Assembly: GCF_013375935.1 (NCBI RefSeq)
Contig: NZ_CP056117.1
Coordinates: 806,001 to 870,000, forward strand
DNA length: 64,000 bases
Direction of reading: 5' to 3'
DNA from: Enterobacter cloacae
GTDB taxonomy: Bacteria > Pseudomonadota > Gammaproteobacteria > Enterobacterales > Enterobacteriaceae
The position numbers and the translations under genes were made by a program. Under the pieces are notes generated by a model that saw only the letters and a program-made list of their open reading frames with translations, was not told the DNA's origin and searched no databases. Numbering within the stretch: position 1 is the first letter of the stretch; the number at the start of each line of letters is the position of its first letter. Positions 36,844-47,258 of this stretch are shown here, one piece after another.

Positions 36844-39387
36844 TCAGGAGAAATACTGCTGCAACAGCGGTGCGGTATCCTGATTAGCAGGCACGGCGGG
36901 CGTAATCGCCTGCGTACGGAACGGGATCACCTGCGCGCGTCCGTCCACGTTCACAATCTGGTAGAACTGCGGCAGGTTGAAGTTGATGAAGCTTGAGCCG
37001 TAGGTGAAGCGGTCATGCGAGGACGAATAGAAGCGGCTGACGTCGCGCACCAGCTCCTCTTTACTGCCTTCACAGTGGTGATACACCTCGGCGCGGTTGG
37101 TTTCATCCAGGATGTAGATGTTAAACCCGGCGTTGTCGCCCGACTCTTCGAAGAAGAACTGAATAATCCCTTCACTCGCAAAGCCGTCCACTACCTGCGG
37201 CAGCTTGACGTGGTTGGTTTCCACCTGAACGGACAAGCCATGCAGCTTGTTGTGCGAAATCGCGCCGTAGAACTCAATGGCGTTTTCCAGCTTCTGCACC
37301 GACACGTTCAGACGTTCAAAGAACAGGCCCCAGGTCTGACCGGAGACGCGCAGCGCTTTGAAACGCCCGGTTTCCTGACGGGTGCTGGAGAGGCGCAGCT
37401 CGATGCACTCTGAAACCAGCTGCTGCACGCGGGTACGAATCAGGCCGCGCAGGTGCTGGCTGTAGCAGAACACTTCCACGCTGTCCGGCGGCGCGGCGTC
37501 CTGATGCATCTTGCCGAGGATGGTTTTCAGCGCTTCGATCATCGCCTGCTCGCCGTTGAAGTGCAGGGTACGCACTTCGTTCCACGAGTTGCGGTACAGC
37601 AGATCCACGCTGCCCACCAGGCAGTTTTGCTGCTCGCCGAAGCTAAAGACGTCCAGCTTGCGGAAGTCGAAATGGACCACCTGATTGCGGAAGGCCGCCG
37701 TCGGGTCATATTCCAGGTTGACGATGATCGCCAGGTGGCGAATCTCGCATGGGCTATAGAGCGCTTTCGGCGTTGGCGCCGGCAGGCGCAGCGGGAAGTG
37801 GTGGGAGACATCCGCCACCATCTCCTGCAATTTGGCTAAATCGACCACCTCGTTGCCTTTGATAAACAGGCGGGTGCGCGAGGTCAGCAGGCCGTTAAAC
37901 CAGGCCCAGGCCACCAGCTTGTTCAGGTAGCGGTTATACTCCAGCGGCTGATGGCTGATGATCGAGTCCATGCTTGGCGCACGGTTGTACAGATACCATC
38001 CGGTGCGGTTAGCGCGGCCCGGCGGCACGTAGATAAAGGTCAGATTCGGCTCAGACAGGTCAGGCGAAATCTGCGGGTTCACCAGGGTAACTTTGCCCGG
38101 CAGCGCTTCAAACGCGGCGTACAGCTTACGGGTCAATACCCCGATATCCTGCGGGCTGGCGGAAACGCTCAGGTTGTTACGGCGAGCAAAGCGGATCAGG
38201 TTACGGTAGCTCTGCATCATCGCATCGAGCAATTCGTTGTGCGCTTCACGCACCTGATCGATCTTCCAGTTGGCGCGGTTGTCGAGCATAGAGAGACGCT
38301 CTTCGTCCCATCCCCACTCTTTTACCAGCTGGCTCACCACTTCACGACGCCAGCCAACGCAGGCGCGTTCGCGGCTCAGTTTTTCACAGACTTTGAGGTA
38401 GAAACACCGGCGCACCAGGTCAAGACGCGTGGTGTCATCAATGGCCGTCAGGTATTCGGTAACGCGTTCCAGCATCATGCAGTAGGCATCAAGCCCGTAG
38501 GAGACAATCTCTCCGTCGTGCAGACGCTGCTTGATATCTTTCGCCAGCAGGCGCGGCGTAGGGTATTCCCAGGAATAGGCTTCCAGCAGCAGGGTTTTCA
38601 GCACCGCTTTGTACGGCGAATCAATACTTTTATAGAGCTGCCAGAGGCTTGCGCCAAAGTACTCTTCGGCGGACAGGGAGCTAAGGCCACCCAGATCCAG
38701 CCACTCGTTTGGCGTCAGGACGCCCTGCGAGTAGAGCGACATAACGTAGTCGTCGTAATGCTCTTCTTCATCGCACGGCACCATATTCCACAGAATACGC
38801 TTCCCGGCCAGACGAACGGCAGTACGGTAAAATTCATCCAGCAGCAGGATGTGCTGAGTCGAGCCACAGTCTTCACCACCCAGACTGCCGCTTTCATTAT
38901 GGCGGAAACGGTTTTCATCAATCAGGAAGAAGCTCACTTCCACGCCGAGCGACGCCGCCCAGCTCTCCAGCAGGCTACATTTACGCTGCAGCAGCTGGCG
39001 CTCTTCGTTATCGAGCCATGACTGATGGCAGACCCAGATATCCAGGTCAGACGAACAGCTTTGCCCAACCGAGGAGGTGCTGCCCATGGAGTAAACCCCG
39101 GTGATCGGCAGCTCACCTTTCGGCGAGACCTGCGGCGGCATGCCGCGGTAAAGCTCAAGTTCAGTCAGGTAGTGCTGTTGGGTTTCATCAGGCGTGAAGA
39201 GGCAAATGCCCTGGGGAACGTTACCATCAAGGTAACCCGGCATTAGCGGATGGTGATAGTGCAACAATGTCGGCAGTAGACTGTATACCTGCTGGAAAGC
39301 AGGGCCCATGGCAGCAAGCGCGCGATCGACACGCAGTTGGTTGATGGCATCCAGTCTCTGTTTCAGAGTCTCAATATAGAGGTACAA
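36844..39387 (-). CDS. cyaA: Adenylate cyclase (class I)
   Basis: 847 residues (E. coli 848). Makes cAMP from ATP; the catalytic nucleotidyltransferase-like motif [15 protein letters not shown] (about 103-117) is in the N-terminal half. The C-terminal half is the glucose-PTS-responsive regulatory domain. The start codon is TTG, with AGGCGAT upstream, as in E. coli, where this weak start limits expression. Divergent from hemC, with a CRP site upstream for autoregulation. Confidence 0.97.
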   Translation of the reverse strand: MYLYIETLKQRLDAINQLRVDRALAAMGPAFQQVYSLLPTLLHYHHPLMPGYLDGNVPQGICLFTPDETQQHYLTELELYRGMPPQVSPKGELPITGVYSMGSTSSVGQSCSSDLDIWVCHQSWLDNEERQLLQRKCSLLESWAASLGVEVSFFLIDENRFRHNESGSLGGEDCGSTQHILLLDEFYRTAVRLAGKRILWNMVPCDEEEHYDDYVMSLYSQGVLTPNEWLDLGGLSSLSAEEYFGASLWQLYKSIDSPYKAVLKTLLLEAYSWEYPTPRLLAKDIKQRLHDGEIVSYGLDAYCMMLERVTEYLTAIDDTTRLDLVRRCFYLKVCEKLSRERACVGWRREVVSQLVKEWGWDEERLSMLDNRANWKIDQVREAHNELLDAMMQSYRNLIRFARRNNLSVSASPQDIGVLTRKLYAAFEALPGKVTLVNPQISPDLSEPNLTFIYVPPGRANRTGWYLYNRAPSMDSIISHQPLEYNRYLNKLVAWAWFNGLLTSRTRLFIKGNEVVDLAKLQEMVADVSHHFPLRLPAPTPKALYSPCEIRHLAIIVNLEYDPTAAFRNQVVHFDFRKLDVFSFGEQQNCLVGSVDLLYRNSWNEVRTLHFNGEQAMIEALKTILGKMHQDAAPPDSVEVFCYSQHLRGLIRTRVQQLVSECIELRLSSTRQETGRFKALRVSGQTWGLFFERLNVSVQKLENAIEFYGAISHNKLHGLSVQVETNHVKLPQVVDGFASEGIIQFFFEESGDNAGFNIYILDETNRAEVYHHCEGSKEELVRDVSRFYSSSHDRFTYGSSFINFNLPQFYQIVNVDGRAQVIPFRTQAITPAVPANQDTAPLLQQYFS

Positions 39388-39528
39388 GACGTATCGCCTG
39401 ATGTTTCCGGGTGTCGCACGCCAGTCAAAACAGAAAAAGCAGCGGACCCGCAGTATTTCAAAAAGATAACCGTTACCCTTCTTTCGCCTTTTGCTTTTCT
39501 GGTGGTACAGACGAAAAAATGGTCTAAA

Positions 39529-39546
39529 ACGTGATCAATTTAACAC
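39529..39546 (-). promoter_or_regulatory. CRP site in the cyaA promoter
   Basis: On the minus strand GTGTTAAATTGATCACGT, flanked by AAGG and TTTAGACC, matches the CRP site over the main E. coli cyaA promoter. CRP-cAMP there represses cyaA. Confidence 0.8.
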
Positions 39547-39574
39547 CTTGCCGGTTGACCGTAAAGAAAGATGC

Positions 39575-39592
39575 GCTACATACAAGTGTAGC
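39575..39592. promoter_or_regulatory. Inverted repeat in the cyaA/hemC region
   Basis: GCTACA-N6-TGTAGC, a perfect 6-6-6 palindrome in the 350-base divergent region (39388-39737), about 29 bases from the CRP site. No protein could be assigned. The rest of the region carries the divergent promoters and no supported gene. Confidence 0.45.
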
Positions 39593-39737
39593 ACCGTTCT
39601 GCACGTGTAAATTCCTGAATACGGCTGTGGCTGACGAGAACGCCGCCCGTCCCTCTCACTCTTCATCAACCGTAAAACTGCCATCCGAGTGTCAACAATG
39701 TTAGGATGGTTAGCGATTGATAATGACGGTAACAAGC

Positions 39738-40679
39738 ATGTTAGACAATGTTTTGAGAATTGCCACACGCCAAAGTCCTCTTGCGCTCTGGCAGGCACAT
39801 TATGTTAAGCAGCGCCTGGAAGCCTGCCACACCGGATTACGCGTTGAGCTGGTGCCTATGGTTACGCGTGGCGATGTCATTCTTGATACGCCCCTGGCCA
39901 AGGTCGGTGGGAAGGGCCTGTTTGTCAAAGAGCTGGAACTGGCATTGCTTGAGAACCGCGCCGATATCGCCGTGCATTCGATGAAGGATGTGCCCGTTGA
40001 GTTCCCGGAAGGGCTGGGGCTGGTGACCATCTGCGAGCGCGAGGATCCTCGCGATGCGTTTGTCTCTAACCGCTATGCGTCGCTCGACGCTTTGCCAGAG
40101 GGCAGCGTGGTCGGCACGTCAAGCTTACGCCGCCAGTGTCAGCTGGCTGAACGTCGCCCTGACCTGGTGATTCGTTCGCTGCGGGGTAACGTCGGCACGC
40201 GCCTTGGCAAGCTGGATAACGGCGACTACGATGCCATTATCCTTGCGGTTGCAGGTCTGAAACGCCTGGGGCTGGAGTCGCGCATTCGCGTGGCGCTGCC
40301 GCCCGAGCTGTCGCTGCCCGCCGTCGGTCAGGGTGCCGTCGGCATTGAGTGCCGTCTGGACGATGCGCGCACTCAGGAACTGCTCGCGCCGCTGAATCAT
40401 GACGACACCGCCGTTCGCGTAAAAGCCGAGCGCGCAATGAATACTCGCCTTGAAGGTGGCTGCCAGGTGCCAATTGGCAGCTATGCTGAATTAACCGAGG
40501 GTGAACTGTGGCTGCGTGCGCTGGTCGGCGCACCGGACGGTTCACGGATGGTGCGCGGTGAACGCCGCGGCACGCCGCAGGATGCCGAGCAGCTTGGCGT
40601 GTCGCTGGCGGAAGAACTGCTGAATAACGGCGCACGTGAAATTCTGGCCGAGGTCTATAACGGAGAGCCCCCTGCATGA
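39738..40679 (+). CDS. hemC: Hydroxymethylbilane synthase
   Basis: 313 residues, as in E. coli HemC. Joins four porphobilinogens using a dipyrromethane cofactor on Cys242 (EGGCQVPIG). Substrate-binding arginines lie in the [10 protein letters not shown] and [10 protein letters not shown] segments. The ATG at 39738 is chosen over one seven codons upstream by E. coli agreement ([19 protein letters not shown]). First gene of hemCDXY. Confidence 0.96.
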   Translation: MLDNVLRIATRQSPLALWQAHYVKQRLEACHTGLRVELVPMVTRGDVILDTPLAKVGGKGLFVKELELALLENRADIAVHSMKDVPVEFPEGLGLVTICEREDPRDAFVSNRYASLDALPEGSVVGTSSLRRQCQLAERRPDLVIRSLRGNVGTRLGKLDNGDYDAIILAVAGLKRLGLESRIRVALPPELSLPAVGQGAVGIECRLDDARTQELLAPLNHDDTAVRVKAERAMNTRLEGGCQVPIGSYAELTEGELWLRALVGAPDGSRMVRGERRGTPQDAEQLGVSLAEELLNNGAREILAEVYNGEPPA

Positions 40680-41416
40680 GTATTCTTGTCACCCGCCCTT
40701 CTCCCGCAGGAGAGCAGTTAGTGAGCCGTCTGCGCACACTGGGGCAGGTGGCCTGGAGTTTTCCGCTGATTGAATTCTCCCCCGGTCGCGAGCTGTCCAC
40801 GCTCACGAACCAGATGAATATCCTCCGCGAAGGAGATCTGCTCTTTGCCCTGTCGCAGCATGCCGTGGAGTTTGCCCATGCGCAGCTGCAACAGCAGGCC
40901 GTTAACTGGCCCCAGGCCCCGCACTATTTCGCCATCGGGCGCACCACCGCGCTGGCCTTACATACCGCCAGCGGAATAGATGTTCGTTACCCGTTAGATC
41001 GGGAAATCAGCGAAGTCTTGCTACAATTACCTGAATTACAAACTATTGCCGGAAAGCGCGCGCTCATTTTGCGCGGCAACGGTGGCCGCGAGCTGCTGGG
41101 CGAAACGCTGCGGGAACGCGGTGCGGACGTGACGTTTGTTGAGTGCTATCAGCGTTGTGCAAAACACTATGATGGCGCGGAAGAGGCGATGCGCTGGCAG
41201 GCGCGCGGAATTAATACGCTGGTCGTCACCAGCGGTGAAATGTTACAACAGCTTTGGTTGCTGATACCGCTCTGGTATCGCGAAAACTGGTTACTCCGCT
41301 GTCGGCTTCTGGTCGTCAGCGAGCGTCTGGCGAACCACGCCCGGGAACTGGGCTGGCAGGATATTCGGATCGCTGATAACGCCGACAACGATGCGCTGCT
41401 GCGCGCATTACAATAA
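40676..41416 (+). CDS. hemD: Uroporphyrinogen-III synthase
   Basis: 246 residues, the same as E. coli. Closes hydroxymethylbilane to uroporphyrinogen III. Two-domain fold with weak sequence conservation; [10 protein letters not shown] near the N-terminus and [17 protein letters not shown] (about 123-139) are typical. Overlaps hemC by ATGA. Confidence 0.96.
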   Translation: MSILVTRPSPAGEQLVSRLRTLGQVAWSFPLIEFSPGRELSTLTNQMNILREGDLLFALSQHAVEFAHAQLQQQAVNWPQAPHYFAIGRTTALALHTASGIDVRYPLDREISEVLLQLPELQTIAGKRALILRGNGGRELLGETLRERGADVTFVECYQRCAKHYDGAEEAMRWQARGINTLVVTSGEMLQQLWLLIPLWYRENWLLRCRLLVVSERLANHARELGWQDIRIADNADNDALLRALQ

Positions 41417-41436
41417 CTCTCAAATGGGAAGCCATA

Positions 41437-42630
41437 ATGACGGAACACGAAAAATCCTCCGCCGTGGTTGAAGAGACCAGGGAGACTGTGGACACCACGT
41501 CACAGCCAGAGACGACAGACAAAACCGTTGAGAAGAAAAACGGCAGCAACAAAACCAGCCTTACGCTGAGCGTTATTGCCATCGCGATTGCGCTGGCCGC
41601 AGGCGTGGGTCTTTACGGGCTGGTGAAAAAACAGGGCACGAACCAGACGGCCACCAGCGACGCGCTGGTGAACCAAATCACGGCCCTGCAAAAAGCGCAG
41701 GAGACGCAAAAAGCCGAGCTGGAGGGCGTGATTAAGCAGCAGGCCGCCGCTCTCGCCGACGCGAACAGCAAGCGTGAAGCGTTGACCAAACAGCTGAGCG
41801 AAGTGCAGGAAAAAGTCGCCACGATTTCCGGGACCGATGCCAAAACCTGGCTGCTCTCGCAGGCCGATTTTCTGGTGAAGCTGGCCGGACGTAAGCTCTG
41901 GAGCGATCAGGATGTCACCACCGCCGCCGCGCTGCTGAAAAGCGCCGACGCAAGCCTGGCCGACATGAACGATCCAAGCCTGATCGGCGCGCGTCGCGCC
42001 ATTACGGAAGATATCGCCAGCCTGTCGGCGGTGTCTCAGGTCGATTACGACGGCATCATTCTTAAGGTGAATCAGCTCTCAAACCAGATTGATAACCTTC
42101 AGCTTGCCGATAATAACGACGACGACTCCCCGATGGATTCCGACGGTACCGAGCTGTCCAGCTCCCTGAGCGAGTGGCGTATTAACCTGCAAAAAAGCTG
42201 GCAGAACTTTATGGACAGCTTTATTACCATTCGCCGCCGCGACGAAACTGCCGTGCCGCTGTTAGCGCCGAACCAGGACGTCTATCTGCGCGAAAACATT
42301 CGCTCCCGCCTGCTGGTGGCGGCTCAGGCCGTACCGCGTCATCAGGAAGAGACTTACAAACAGGCGCTGGATAACGTATCAACCTGGGTTCGTGCTTATT
42401 ACGATACCAATGACGCCACCACTACCGCGTTCCTTGAGGATATCGACAAGCTGAGCCAGCAAAATATCACCATGAACGTGCCGGACAGGCTGGAAAGCCA
42501 GCCGATTCTTGAGAAGATCATGCAGACGCGCGTGCGTAACCTGCTGGCCCAGCCGGGCGTTCCGGCGGAGCGCCCGGCTGAAACCCCTGCCGCCGCGCCA
42601 GCGCCTGAAAGCGCGCCGCAAGGAGAGTAA
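41437..42630 (+). CDS. hemX: HemX, membrane protein of the hemCDXY operon
   Basis: 397 residues (E. coli 393). An N-terminal polar segment, one membrane helix (about 41-63), a coiled coil (about 75-130) and a conserved periplasmic domain; low-complexity Pro/Ala/Glu C-terminus. It was once annotated as uroporphyrinogen methyltransferase, but it has none of the SAM-binding motifs of that family. Real function unclear. Confidence 0.93.
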   Translation: MTEHEKSSAVVEETRETVDTTSQPETTDKTVEKKNGSNKTSLTLSVIAIAIALAAGVGLYGLVKKQGTNQTATSDALVNQITALQKAQETQKAELEGVIKQQAAALADANSKREALTKQLSEVQEKVATISGTDAKTWLLSQADFLVKLAGRKLWSDQDVTTAAALLKSADASLADMNDPSLIGARRAITEDIASLSAVSQVDYDGIILKVNQLSNQIDNLQLADNNDDDSPMDSDGTELSSSLSEWRINLQKSWQNFMDSFITIRRRDETAVPLLAPNQDVYLRENIRSRLLVAAQAVPRHQEETYKQALDNVSTWVRAYYDTNDATTTAFLEDIDKLSQQNITMNVPDRLESQPILEKIMQTRVRNLLAQPGVPAERPAETPAAAPAPESAPQGE

Positions 42631-42632
42631 TG

Positions 42633-43832
42633 ATGCTAAAAGTATTCTTGCTCTTCATCCTGCTTATCGCCGGGATCGTGCTGGGGCCAATGCTCGCGGG
42701 GCACCAGGGCTATGTGCTGATCCAGACCGATAACTACAATATCGAAACCAGCGTTACCGGGCTTGTGATTATCCTCATCCTGGGCGTTGTCGTGCTGCTG
42801 GCGGTGGAATGGATCCTGCGCCGTATTTTCCGCACCGGGGCCCATACCCGCGGCTGGTTCGTTGGTCGTAAGCGCCGTCGCGCCCGTAAACAGACCGAGC
42901 AGGCGCTGCTGAAGCTGGCCGAGGGCGACTATCAGCAGGTTGAAAAGCTGATGTCGAAAAATGCCGACCACGCCGAACAGCCGGTGGTGAACTACCTGCT
43001 GGCGGCGGAAGCGGCACAGCAGCGCGGTGATGAAGCGCGCGCGAATCAGCATCTTGAGCGCGCGTCTGAGCTTTCTACTAAGGATCCTATTCCGGTTGAG
43101 ATCACCCGCGTACGCCTGCAGCTGGCGCGGAATGAGAACCATGCGGCGCGTCACGGCGTCGATCGCCTGCTGGAAATTACTCCCCGCCATCCGGAAGTGC
43201 TGCGTCTTGCCGAACAGGCGTACATTCGCACCGGTGCCTGGGGCTCGCTGCTGGACATTATCCCTTCCATGGCGAAAGCCGACGTGGGCGATGACGAACA
43301 TCGTGATGAGCTTCAGCGTCTGGCCTGGATTGGCCTGATGGATCAGGCGCGTGCCGATCTCGGCAGCGACGGCCTGAAAACCTGGTGGAAAAACCAGAGC
43401 CGCAAAACGCGCCAGCAGGTTCCATTGCAGGTAGCGATGGCGGAACATCTGATCGAGTGTGACGACCACGACACCGCGCAGGAGATCCTCCTCGACGGCC
43501 TGAAGCGCCAGTATGACGATCGCCTGGTGATGGTGATCCCGCGCCTGAAGACCAATAATCCTGAGCAGATCGAAAAAGTGCTGCGCCAGCAGATTAAAAC
43601 CGTCGGCGATCGTCCGCTGCTGTGGAGCACGCTGGGCCAGTCCCTGATGAAGCACGGCGAATGGCAGGAGGCGAGCCTCGCCTTCCGCGCGGCGCTGAAA
43701 CAGCGCCCGGACGCGTTTGATTATGCCTGGCTTGCCGATTCGCTGGACAAGCAGCACAAGCCGGAGGAGGCCGCCGCCATGCGACGCGATGGGCTTTTGC
43801 TAACGCTACAGAACAACGGAACGCAGCAGTAA
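42633..43832 (+). CDS. hemY: HemY, TPR inner-membrane protein
   Basis: 399 residues (E. coli 398). Two N-terminal membrane helices (about 4-24 and 40-62), then a HemY_N domain and TPR repeats. Its role in late porphyrin metabolism is indirect and unresolved; it is not the protoporphyrinogen oxidase of the same name in Gram-positives. The start at 42633 is the second of two adjacent ATGs (ATGATG), with better spacing from AAGGAG and matching E. coli. Confidence 0.93.
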   Translation: MLKVFLLFILLIAGIVLGPMLAGHQGYVLIQTDNYNIETSVTGLVIILILGVVVLLAVEWILRRIFRTGAHTRGWFVGRKRRRARKQTEQALLKLAEGDYQQVEKLMSKNADHAEQPVVNYLLAAEAAQQRGDEARANQHLERASELSTKDPIPVEITRVRLQLARNENHAARHGVDRLLEITPRHPEVLRLAEQAYIRTGAWGSLLDIIPSMAKADVGDDEHRDELQRLAWIGLMDQARADLGSDGLKTWWKNQSRKTRQQVPLQVAMAEHLIECDDHDTAQEILLDGLKRQYDDRLVMVIPRLKTNNPEQIEKVLRQQIKTVGDRPLLWSTLGQSLMKHGEWQEASLAFRAALKQRPDAFDYAWLADSLDKQHKPEEAAAMRRDGLLLTLQNNGTQQ

Positions 43833-43837
43833 TTATC

Positions 43838-43866
43838 AAGGAGGCCAGACGGCCTCCTTTTTTTAG
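43838..43866 (+). terminator. Intrinsic terminator of hemCDXY
   Basis: AGGAGGCC-AGAC-GGCCTCCT followed by a T-run, six bases after the hemY stop. Confidence 0.92.
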
Positions 43867-43870
43867 GCAT

Positions 43871-44073
43871 AAAAAAACGCCTGCTATAAAAGCAGGCGTT
43901 AAAACAGGTCTGTAAGACAACATATTTGGTGCTTCACTCAACGTTATGCCCATGGTGTCTGATGAGGCCGAAGCGACATCTGTCAGTGGACGATAAGCAC
44001 CGTAAACGGCTCTGCGTCATTCCTGAGTATATGAGGCACTAAGGCGAACATACGAGATGGAATGAGCATCTAC
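43871..44073 (-). ncRNA. glmZ: GlmZ small RNA
   Basis: The minus strand from 44073 reads GTAGATGCTCATTCCATCTC and continues with strong similarity to E. coli GlmZ over about 203 nt (E. coli about 207). It includes the GAATGACGCAGAGCCGTTTA and GTTGAGTGAAGCACC blocks and ends in AACGCCTGC ... GCAGGCGTT plus seven Ts, an intrinsic terminator. GlmZ with Hfq activates glmS translation, and RapZ with RNase E inactivates it. E. coli glmZ lies next to hemY too, but with aslAB on its other side; those genes are absent here. Confidence 0.93.
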
Positions 44074-44084
44074 ACGTATATTAT

Positions 44085-44100
44085 TGCACGTAATGTGCCA
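44085..44100 (-). promoter_or_regulatory. Sigma-54 promoter of glmZ (overlapping sigma-70 -10)
   Basis: On the minus strand TGGCAC-ATTAC-GTGCA fits TGGCACG-N4-TTGCW with two mismatches, and its GC is about 12-13 bases before the predicted GlmZ 5' end. A TAATAT just downstream could be an overlapping sigma-70 -10 element. Confidence 0.72.
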
Positions 44101-44206
44101 GGTTTACACGCAGAACTTTTACATCGCGCAACATTTTAAGATTAAAGGAAATTATGCTGTTTAGCGCCGTCTGAAGCCGCACAACGTAGCGCCGCAGGCG
44201 GTAATT

Positions 44207-44319
44207 TGTCGCCATCAGGAGACAGCCAGAGCGATAAAATTAAAAAGCTTTTAATATTAACAGGTTAAATGTCGCTGAATCGCGACAATGAAAAAGGGTG
44301 CTGTCGGGGAAGGACTACA
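44207..44319 (-). promoter_or_regulatory. GlrR (QseF) activator sites upstream of glmZ
   Basis: Two perfect TGTC-N10-GACA palindromes (44207-44224 and 44270-44287) and a one-mismatch copy, TGTC-N10-TACA (44302-44319), lie 134-246 bases upstream of the glmZ start. The GlrR response regulator binds TGTC-N10-GACA, and three such sites precede glmY and glmZ in Yersinia and Salmonella. Confidence 0.72.
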
Positions 44320-44339
44320 GGATGTAAAAGCGCAGAAAA

Positions 44340-44364
44340 CAAAAAACCCCGCCGAAGCGGGGTT
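44340..44364 (-). terminator. Intrinsic terminator of the tRNA cluster
   Basis: CCCCGC-CGAA-GCGGGG stem. The plus-strand A-run on the left gives a U-tract after the last tRNA (proM) on the minus strand. Confidence 0.88.
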
Positions 44365-44370
44365 CAAAAT

Positions 44371-44447
44371 TGGTCGGCGAGAGAGGATTCGAACCTCCGA
44401 CCCACTGGTCCCAAACCAGTTGCGCTACCAAGCTGCGCTACTCGCCG
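44371..44447 (-). tRNA. proM: tRNA-Pro (anticodon TGG)
   Basis: 77-nt cloverleaf with encoded CCA: CGGCGAG acceptor, anticodon arm with TTTGGGA, and GGTTCGAATCC T-arm. Last of the four-tRNA cluster argX-hisR-leuT-proM. Confidence 0.95.
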
Positions 44448-44492
44448 ATGTACTGCTTTTTTGAATTTTTAGTTCAATTCATTAAAAAGTCG

Positions 44493-44579
44493 TGGTGCGA
44501 GGGGGGGGACTTGAACCCCCACGTCCGTAAGAACACTAACACCTGAAGCTAGCGCGTCTACCAATTCCGCCACCTTCGC
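44493..44579 (-). tRNA. leuT: tRNA-Leu (anticodon CAG)
   Basis: 87-nt class II tRNA with a long variable arm, GCGAAGG acceptor, CTTCAGG anticodon loop and encoded CCA. Confidence 0.95.
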
Positions 44580-44600
44580 AATTCACAACTCTTTCAATAA

Positions 44601-44677
44601 TGGGGTGGCTAATGGGATTCGAACCCACGACAACTGGAATCACAATCCAGGGCTCTACCAACTGAGCTATAGCCACC
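44601..44677 (-). tRNA. hisR: tRNA-His (anticodon GTG)
   Basis: 77 nt including the extra 5' G (G-1) typical of tRNA-His; TTGTGAT anticodon loop, CCA encoded. Confidence 0.95.
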
Positions 44678-44742
44678 ACTGTATTCTTTCACGCGGTTCT
44701 GACTACTTCTCAGACCACCGCAGCTTAGCGCCGGGACTAAAA

Positions 44743-44819
<77 letters not shown>

Positions 44820-44840
44820 TTAGCGCCGTTGCGGGGCTGG

Positions 44841-44869
44841 ATATTACGTACCTCCGCCCCCGCTGTCTA
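44841..44869 (-). promoter_or_regulatory. Stable-RNA promoter of the argX-hisR-leuT-proM operon
   Basis: Minus strand TAGACA-N17-TAATAT followed by a GC-rich discriminator (GCCCCGC), the pattern of stringently controlled tRNA and rRNA promoters. It ends about 22 bases upstream of argX. Confidence 0.85.
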
Positions 44870-44921
44870 GTGCTTTTTTGAAAAAAATGCGCGTTTGGTT
44901 ATGGTTTGCACATTTTGCCGC

Positions 44922-46307
44922 TTATTCCTCCACTTTCTGGGCGGAGCCACGGCGGCCCAGGCCAAAAAGCTTATAGGCAGCCGTCACGGCGGCCAGGAAG
45001 ATCATCCCGACAAACAGCGACATGCGGGTATCTTCATTAAAGTACATTCCAATTAATACGCAAATCAGGAACGCCATCGTTAAATAGTTCGCATACGGGA
45101 ACAGAATGGAGCGGAACGGATGGCTGGCAATCGCCTGTTTGTGCGCCTGACGAAAACGCAGCTGGCTAATCAGAATAACAAACCACGGCACCATTCCCGG
45201 CAGCACGCTGGCACTATAAACATAAACGAACACGCGCTGCGGATTCGGGATGATGTAGTTCAGGCAAGAGCCAATCAGCAGGATCACAATCGACACCGCC
45301 ACGCCCGCCACGGGGACCCCCACGCGGGAGACTTTGCCCATCGCTGCCGGCAGCTGTTTGTTTTGCGAGAGCGCGTAAAGCATGCGTCCGCAGCTGTACA
45401 TCCCGCTGTTACAGCCCGAGAGCGCCGCCGTCAGCACCACAAAGTTGATAATCGCGGCTGCCGCCGTGATGCCAATCTTAGCGAAGGTTAAGACAAACGG
45501 GCTGCCGGTAGTGCCGATCTCGTTCCAGGGGAATATGGTGACGATAACAAAGATCGCACCCACGTAGAAAATCAGGATACGCCACAGCACCTTGCCAACC
45601 GCGCTACGCAGCGTGACCTGTGGGTTTTTCGCTTCACCCGCGGTAATGCCGATCAGCTCAACGCCCTGATAGGATGCCACCACGATACAGAGCGCCGTCA
45701 GGAAGCCCTTCCAGCCGCCCGCAAAGAAGCCGCCGTGCTCTGTCAGGTTACCAAAACCGATGGCGTGCCCGCCGTTACCGAAGCCAAAGAAGATGACGCC
45801 GAGGCCCACGACAATCATCACGATGATAGTGGTGACTTTGATCATCGCAAACCAGAACTCGATTTCGCCGTAAAGACGAACGGCGGCAAGGTTCGCCAGC
45901 GCTACCAGCCCTACGGCGATAAGCGCGGGTATCCACTGGGCCATCTCCGGGAACCAGAACTGCACGTAGACCCCGATGGCGGTGATCTCTGAAATGCCGA
46001 CGGCCATCCACATAAACCAGTACGACCAGGCCGTGAGATAGCCGAAAAACGGGCTCATATAACGGTGGGCGTAAACGGCGAAAGAGCCCGTCACCGGCTC
46101 CAGGAACAGCATTTCGCCCATGGAGCGCATGATGAAGAAGACGAACAGCCCGGCAATGATATAGGCCAGCAGCACGGAAGGCCCCGCCCACTTCAGCGTG
46201 CTTGCCGAGCCCATAAACAGGCCAACGCCGATAGTTCCGCCCAGCGCGATCAATTCAATATGTCGAGCTTCCAGCCCACGCTGAAGCTCCGGTTTTTTCT
46301 CTGCCAT
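44922..46307 (-). CDS. yifK: APC-family amino acid transporter YifK
   Basis: 461 residues, the same as E. coli YifK. Twelve membrane segments of the AAT/APC family, with [13 protein letters not shown] (about 23-35) in TM1 and [18 protein letters not shown] (about 217-234). In E. coli and Salmonella it is linked to threonine/serine uptake and regulated by Lrp and the GcvB small RNA. A CA-rich stretch directly ahead of its GAGGA ribosome binding site fits a GcvB target. Confidence 0.95.
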   Translation of the reverse strand: MAEKKPELQRGLEARHIELIALGGTIGVGLFMGSASTLKWAGPSVLLAYIIAGLFVFFIMRSMGEMLFLEPVTGSFAVYAHRYMSPFFGYLTAWSYWFMWMAVGISEITAIGVYVQFWFPEMAQWIPALIAVGLVALANLAAVRLYGEIEFWFAMIKVTTIIVMIVVGLGVIFFGFGNGGHAIGFGNLTEHGGFFAGGWKGFLTALCIVVASYQGVELIGITAGEAKNPQVTLRSAVGKVLWRILIFYVGAIFVIVTIFPWNEIGTTGSPFVLTFAKIGITAAAAIINFVVLTAALSGCNSGMYSCGRMLYALSQNKQLPAAMGKVSRVGVPVAGVAVSIVILLIGSCLNYIIPNPQRVFVYVYSASVLPGMVPWFVILISQLRFRQAHKQAIASHPFRSILFPYANYLTMAFLICVLIGMYFNEDTRMSLFVGMIFLAAVTAAYKLFGLGRRGSAQKVEE

Positions 46308-46505
46308 AAATCCTCGGTTGTGTTTGCTGTTTCCCGACTTGCTGCCGGTTATTATTTTTGAGGGGTAGTGAAATACGGAGCGAATGGTTTCTTAAATTCT
46401 GGCAAATGGCAAACAATGCATTAAAAAAATGAATGCATTGCACATAAACTCAGCAGTTTTGCGGGAGGCGTTGCAGCGCGAACAGCAGATCGCGCTGCCT
46501 TGTGG
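46308..46505 (-). promoter_or_regulatory. yifK leader/promoter region
   Basis: On the minus strand ACAGCAAACACAACC lies just before GAGGA and the yifK ATG, a CA-rich site of the type bound by the GU-rich region of GcvB. A perfect 9-9-9 inverted repeat, CAATGCATT ... AATGCATTG (46414-46440), lies further up and may be an operator or hairpin. No clear intrinsic terminator for wecG was found, so read-through from the ECA operon is possible. Confidence 0.5.
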
Positions 46506-47246
46506 TTACATTTTTCCGGTGTAGTGCCAGGCGAGGTAGCGCAGCAGACGAATCTGCCGTTTGATACGCGTCGGCTGGGAAAGCAGGCGGTACAGCCACT
46601 CCAGCCCAAGGTTTTGCCAGACCTTTGGCGCACGCTTAACGTGGCCGGTAAAGACGTCGTAGGTGCCGCCCACGCCCATATAAAGCGCGTCCGGGCTGAC
46701 CAGACGGCAATCACGCATCAGGATCTCCTGGCGCGGTGATCCCATGGCAACGGTGACAATTTTCGCCCCGCTGTCGCGCACGCGCTCAAAGAGCGCCTGG
46801 CGGTCTTCCGGCCTGAAGTAGCCATCCTGGCTGCCCACGATGTTAACGTTCCACTGGCTGCGCAGCTTTTGTTCCGTCTGCGCCAGCACCTCGGGCTTAC
46901 CGCCTATCAAAAACACCGGCGTGCCTTCAGCCCCTGCGCGCTCCATAAGCCGCTCCCAGAGATCGGCTCCCGCCACGCGAGAAACATTAGCGCCAGGAAA
47001 CTTTTTCCGGATTGAACGCACCACGCTTATACCGTCTGCGTATTTGAACTCCGCGGCCTCAATCAGGCCTTTCACTTCCGCATTGTCCTCAACCGCCAGC
47101 ATTTTTTCTGCGTTGATGGCCACCAGCGTGCCCGATTTCATCTGCCCGTCCGCGAACAGAAAATCCAGCGCATGTTGCATATCGCGCCAGCCGATAAGCT
47201 GTAGCCCACGCAGCGCATAACGCGGTGCTGAAGTTGTATCCGTCAT
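46506..47246 (-). CDS. wecG: UDP-N-acetyl-D-mannosaminuronic acid transferase
   Basis: 246 residues, the same as E. coli WecG (RffM). WecG/TagA/CpsF glycosyltransferase that adds ManNAcA to lipid I to form ECA lipid II. Motifs: [10 protein letters not shown] (about 115-124) and [16 protein letters not shown] (about 167-182). Last gene of the ECA operon, 12 bases after wzyE. Confidence 0.96.
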   Translation of the reverse strand: MTDTTSAPRYALRGLQLIGWRDMQHALDFLFADGQMKSGTLVAINAEKMLAVEDNAEVKGLIEAAEFKYADGISVVRSIRKKFPGANVSRVAGADLWERLMERAGAEGTPVFLIGGKPEVLAQTEQKLRSQWNVNIVGSQDGYFRPEDRQALFERVRDSGAKIVTVAMGSPRQEILMRDCRLVSPDALYMGVGGTYDVFTGHVKRAPKVWQNLGLEWLYRLLSQPTRIKRQIRLLRYLAWHYTGKM

Positions 47247-47258
47247 GATAATCCCTAC

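Noticed and set aside
37951-39021. 356-codon frame antisense to cyaA
   Set aside because: cyaA is conserved over its full length; the antisense frame has no start signal or known domain.
39535-39798. 87-codon minus-strand frame between cyaA and hemC
   Set aside because: It spans the divergent promoter region and the CRP site and overlaps the hemC start; no ribosome binding site or similarity.
42636-43757. 373-codon frame antisense to hemY
   Set aside because: Shadow of hemY with low-complexity composition and no family resemblance.
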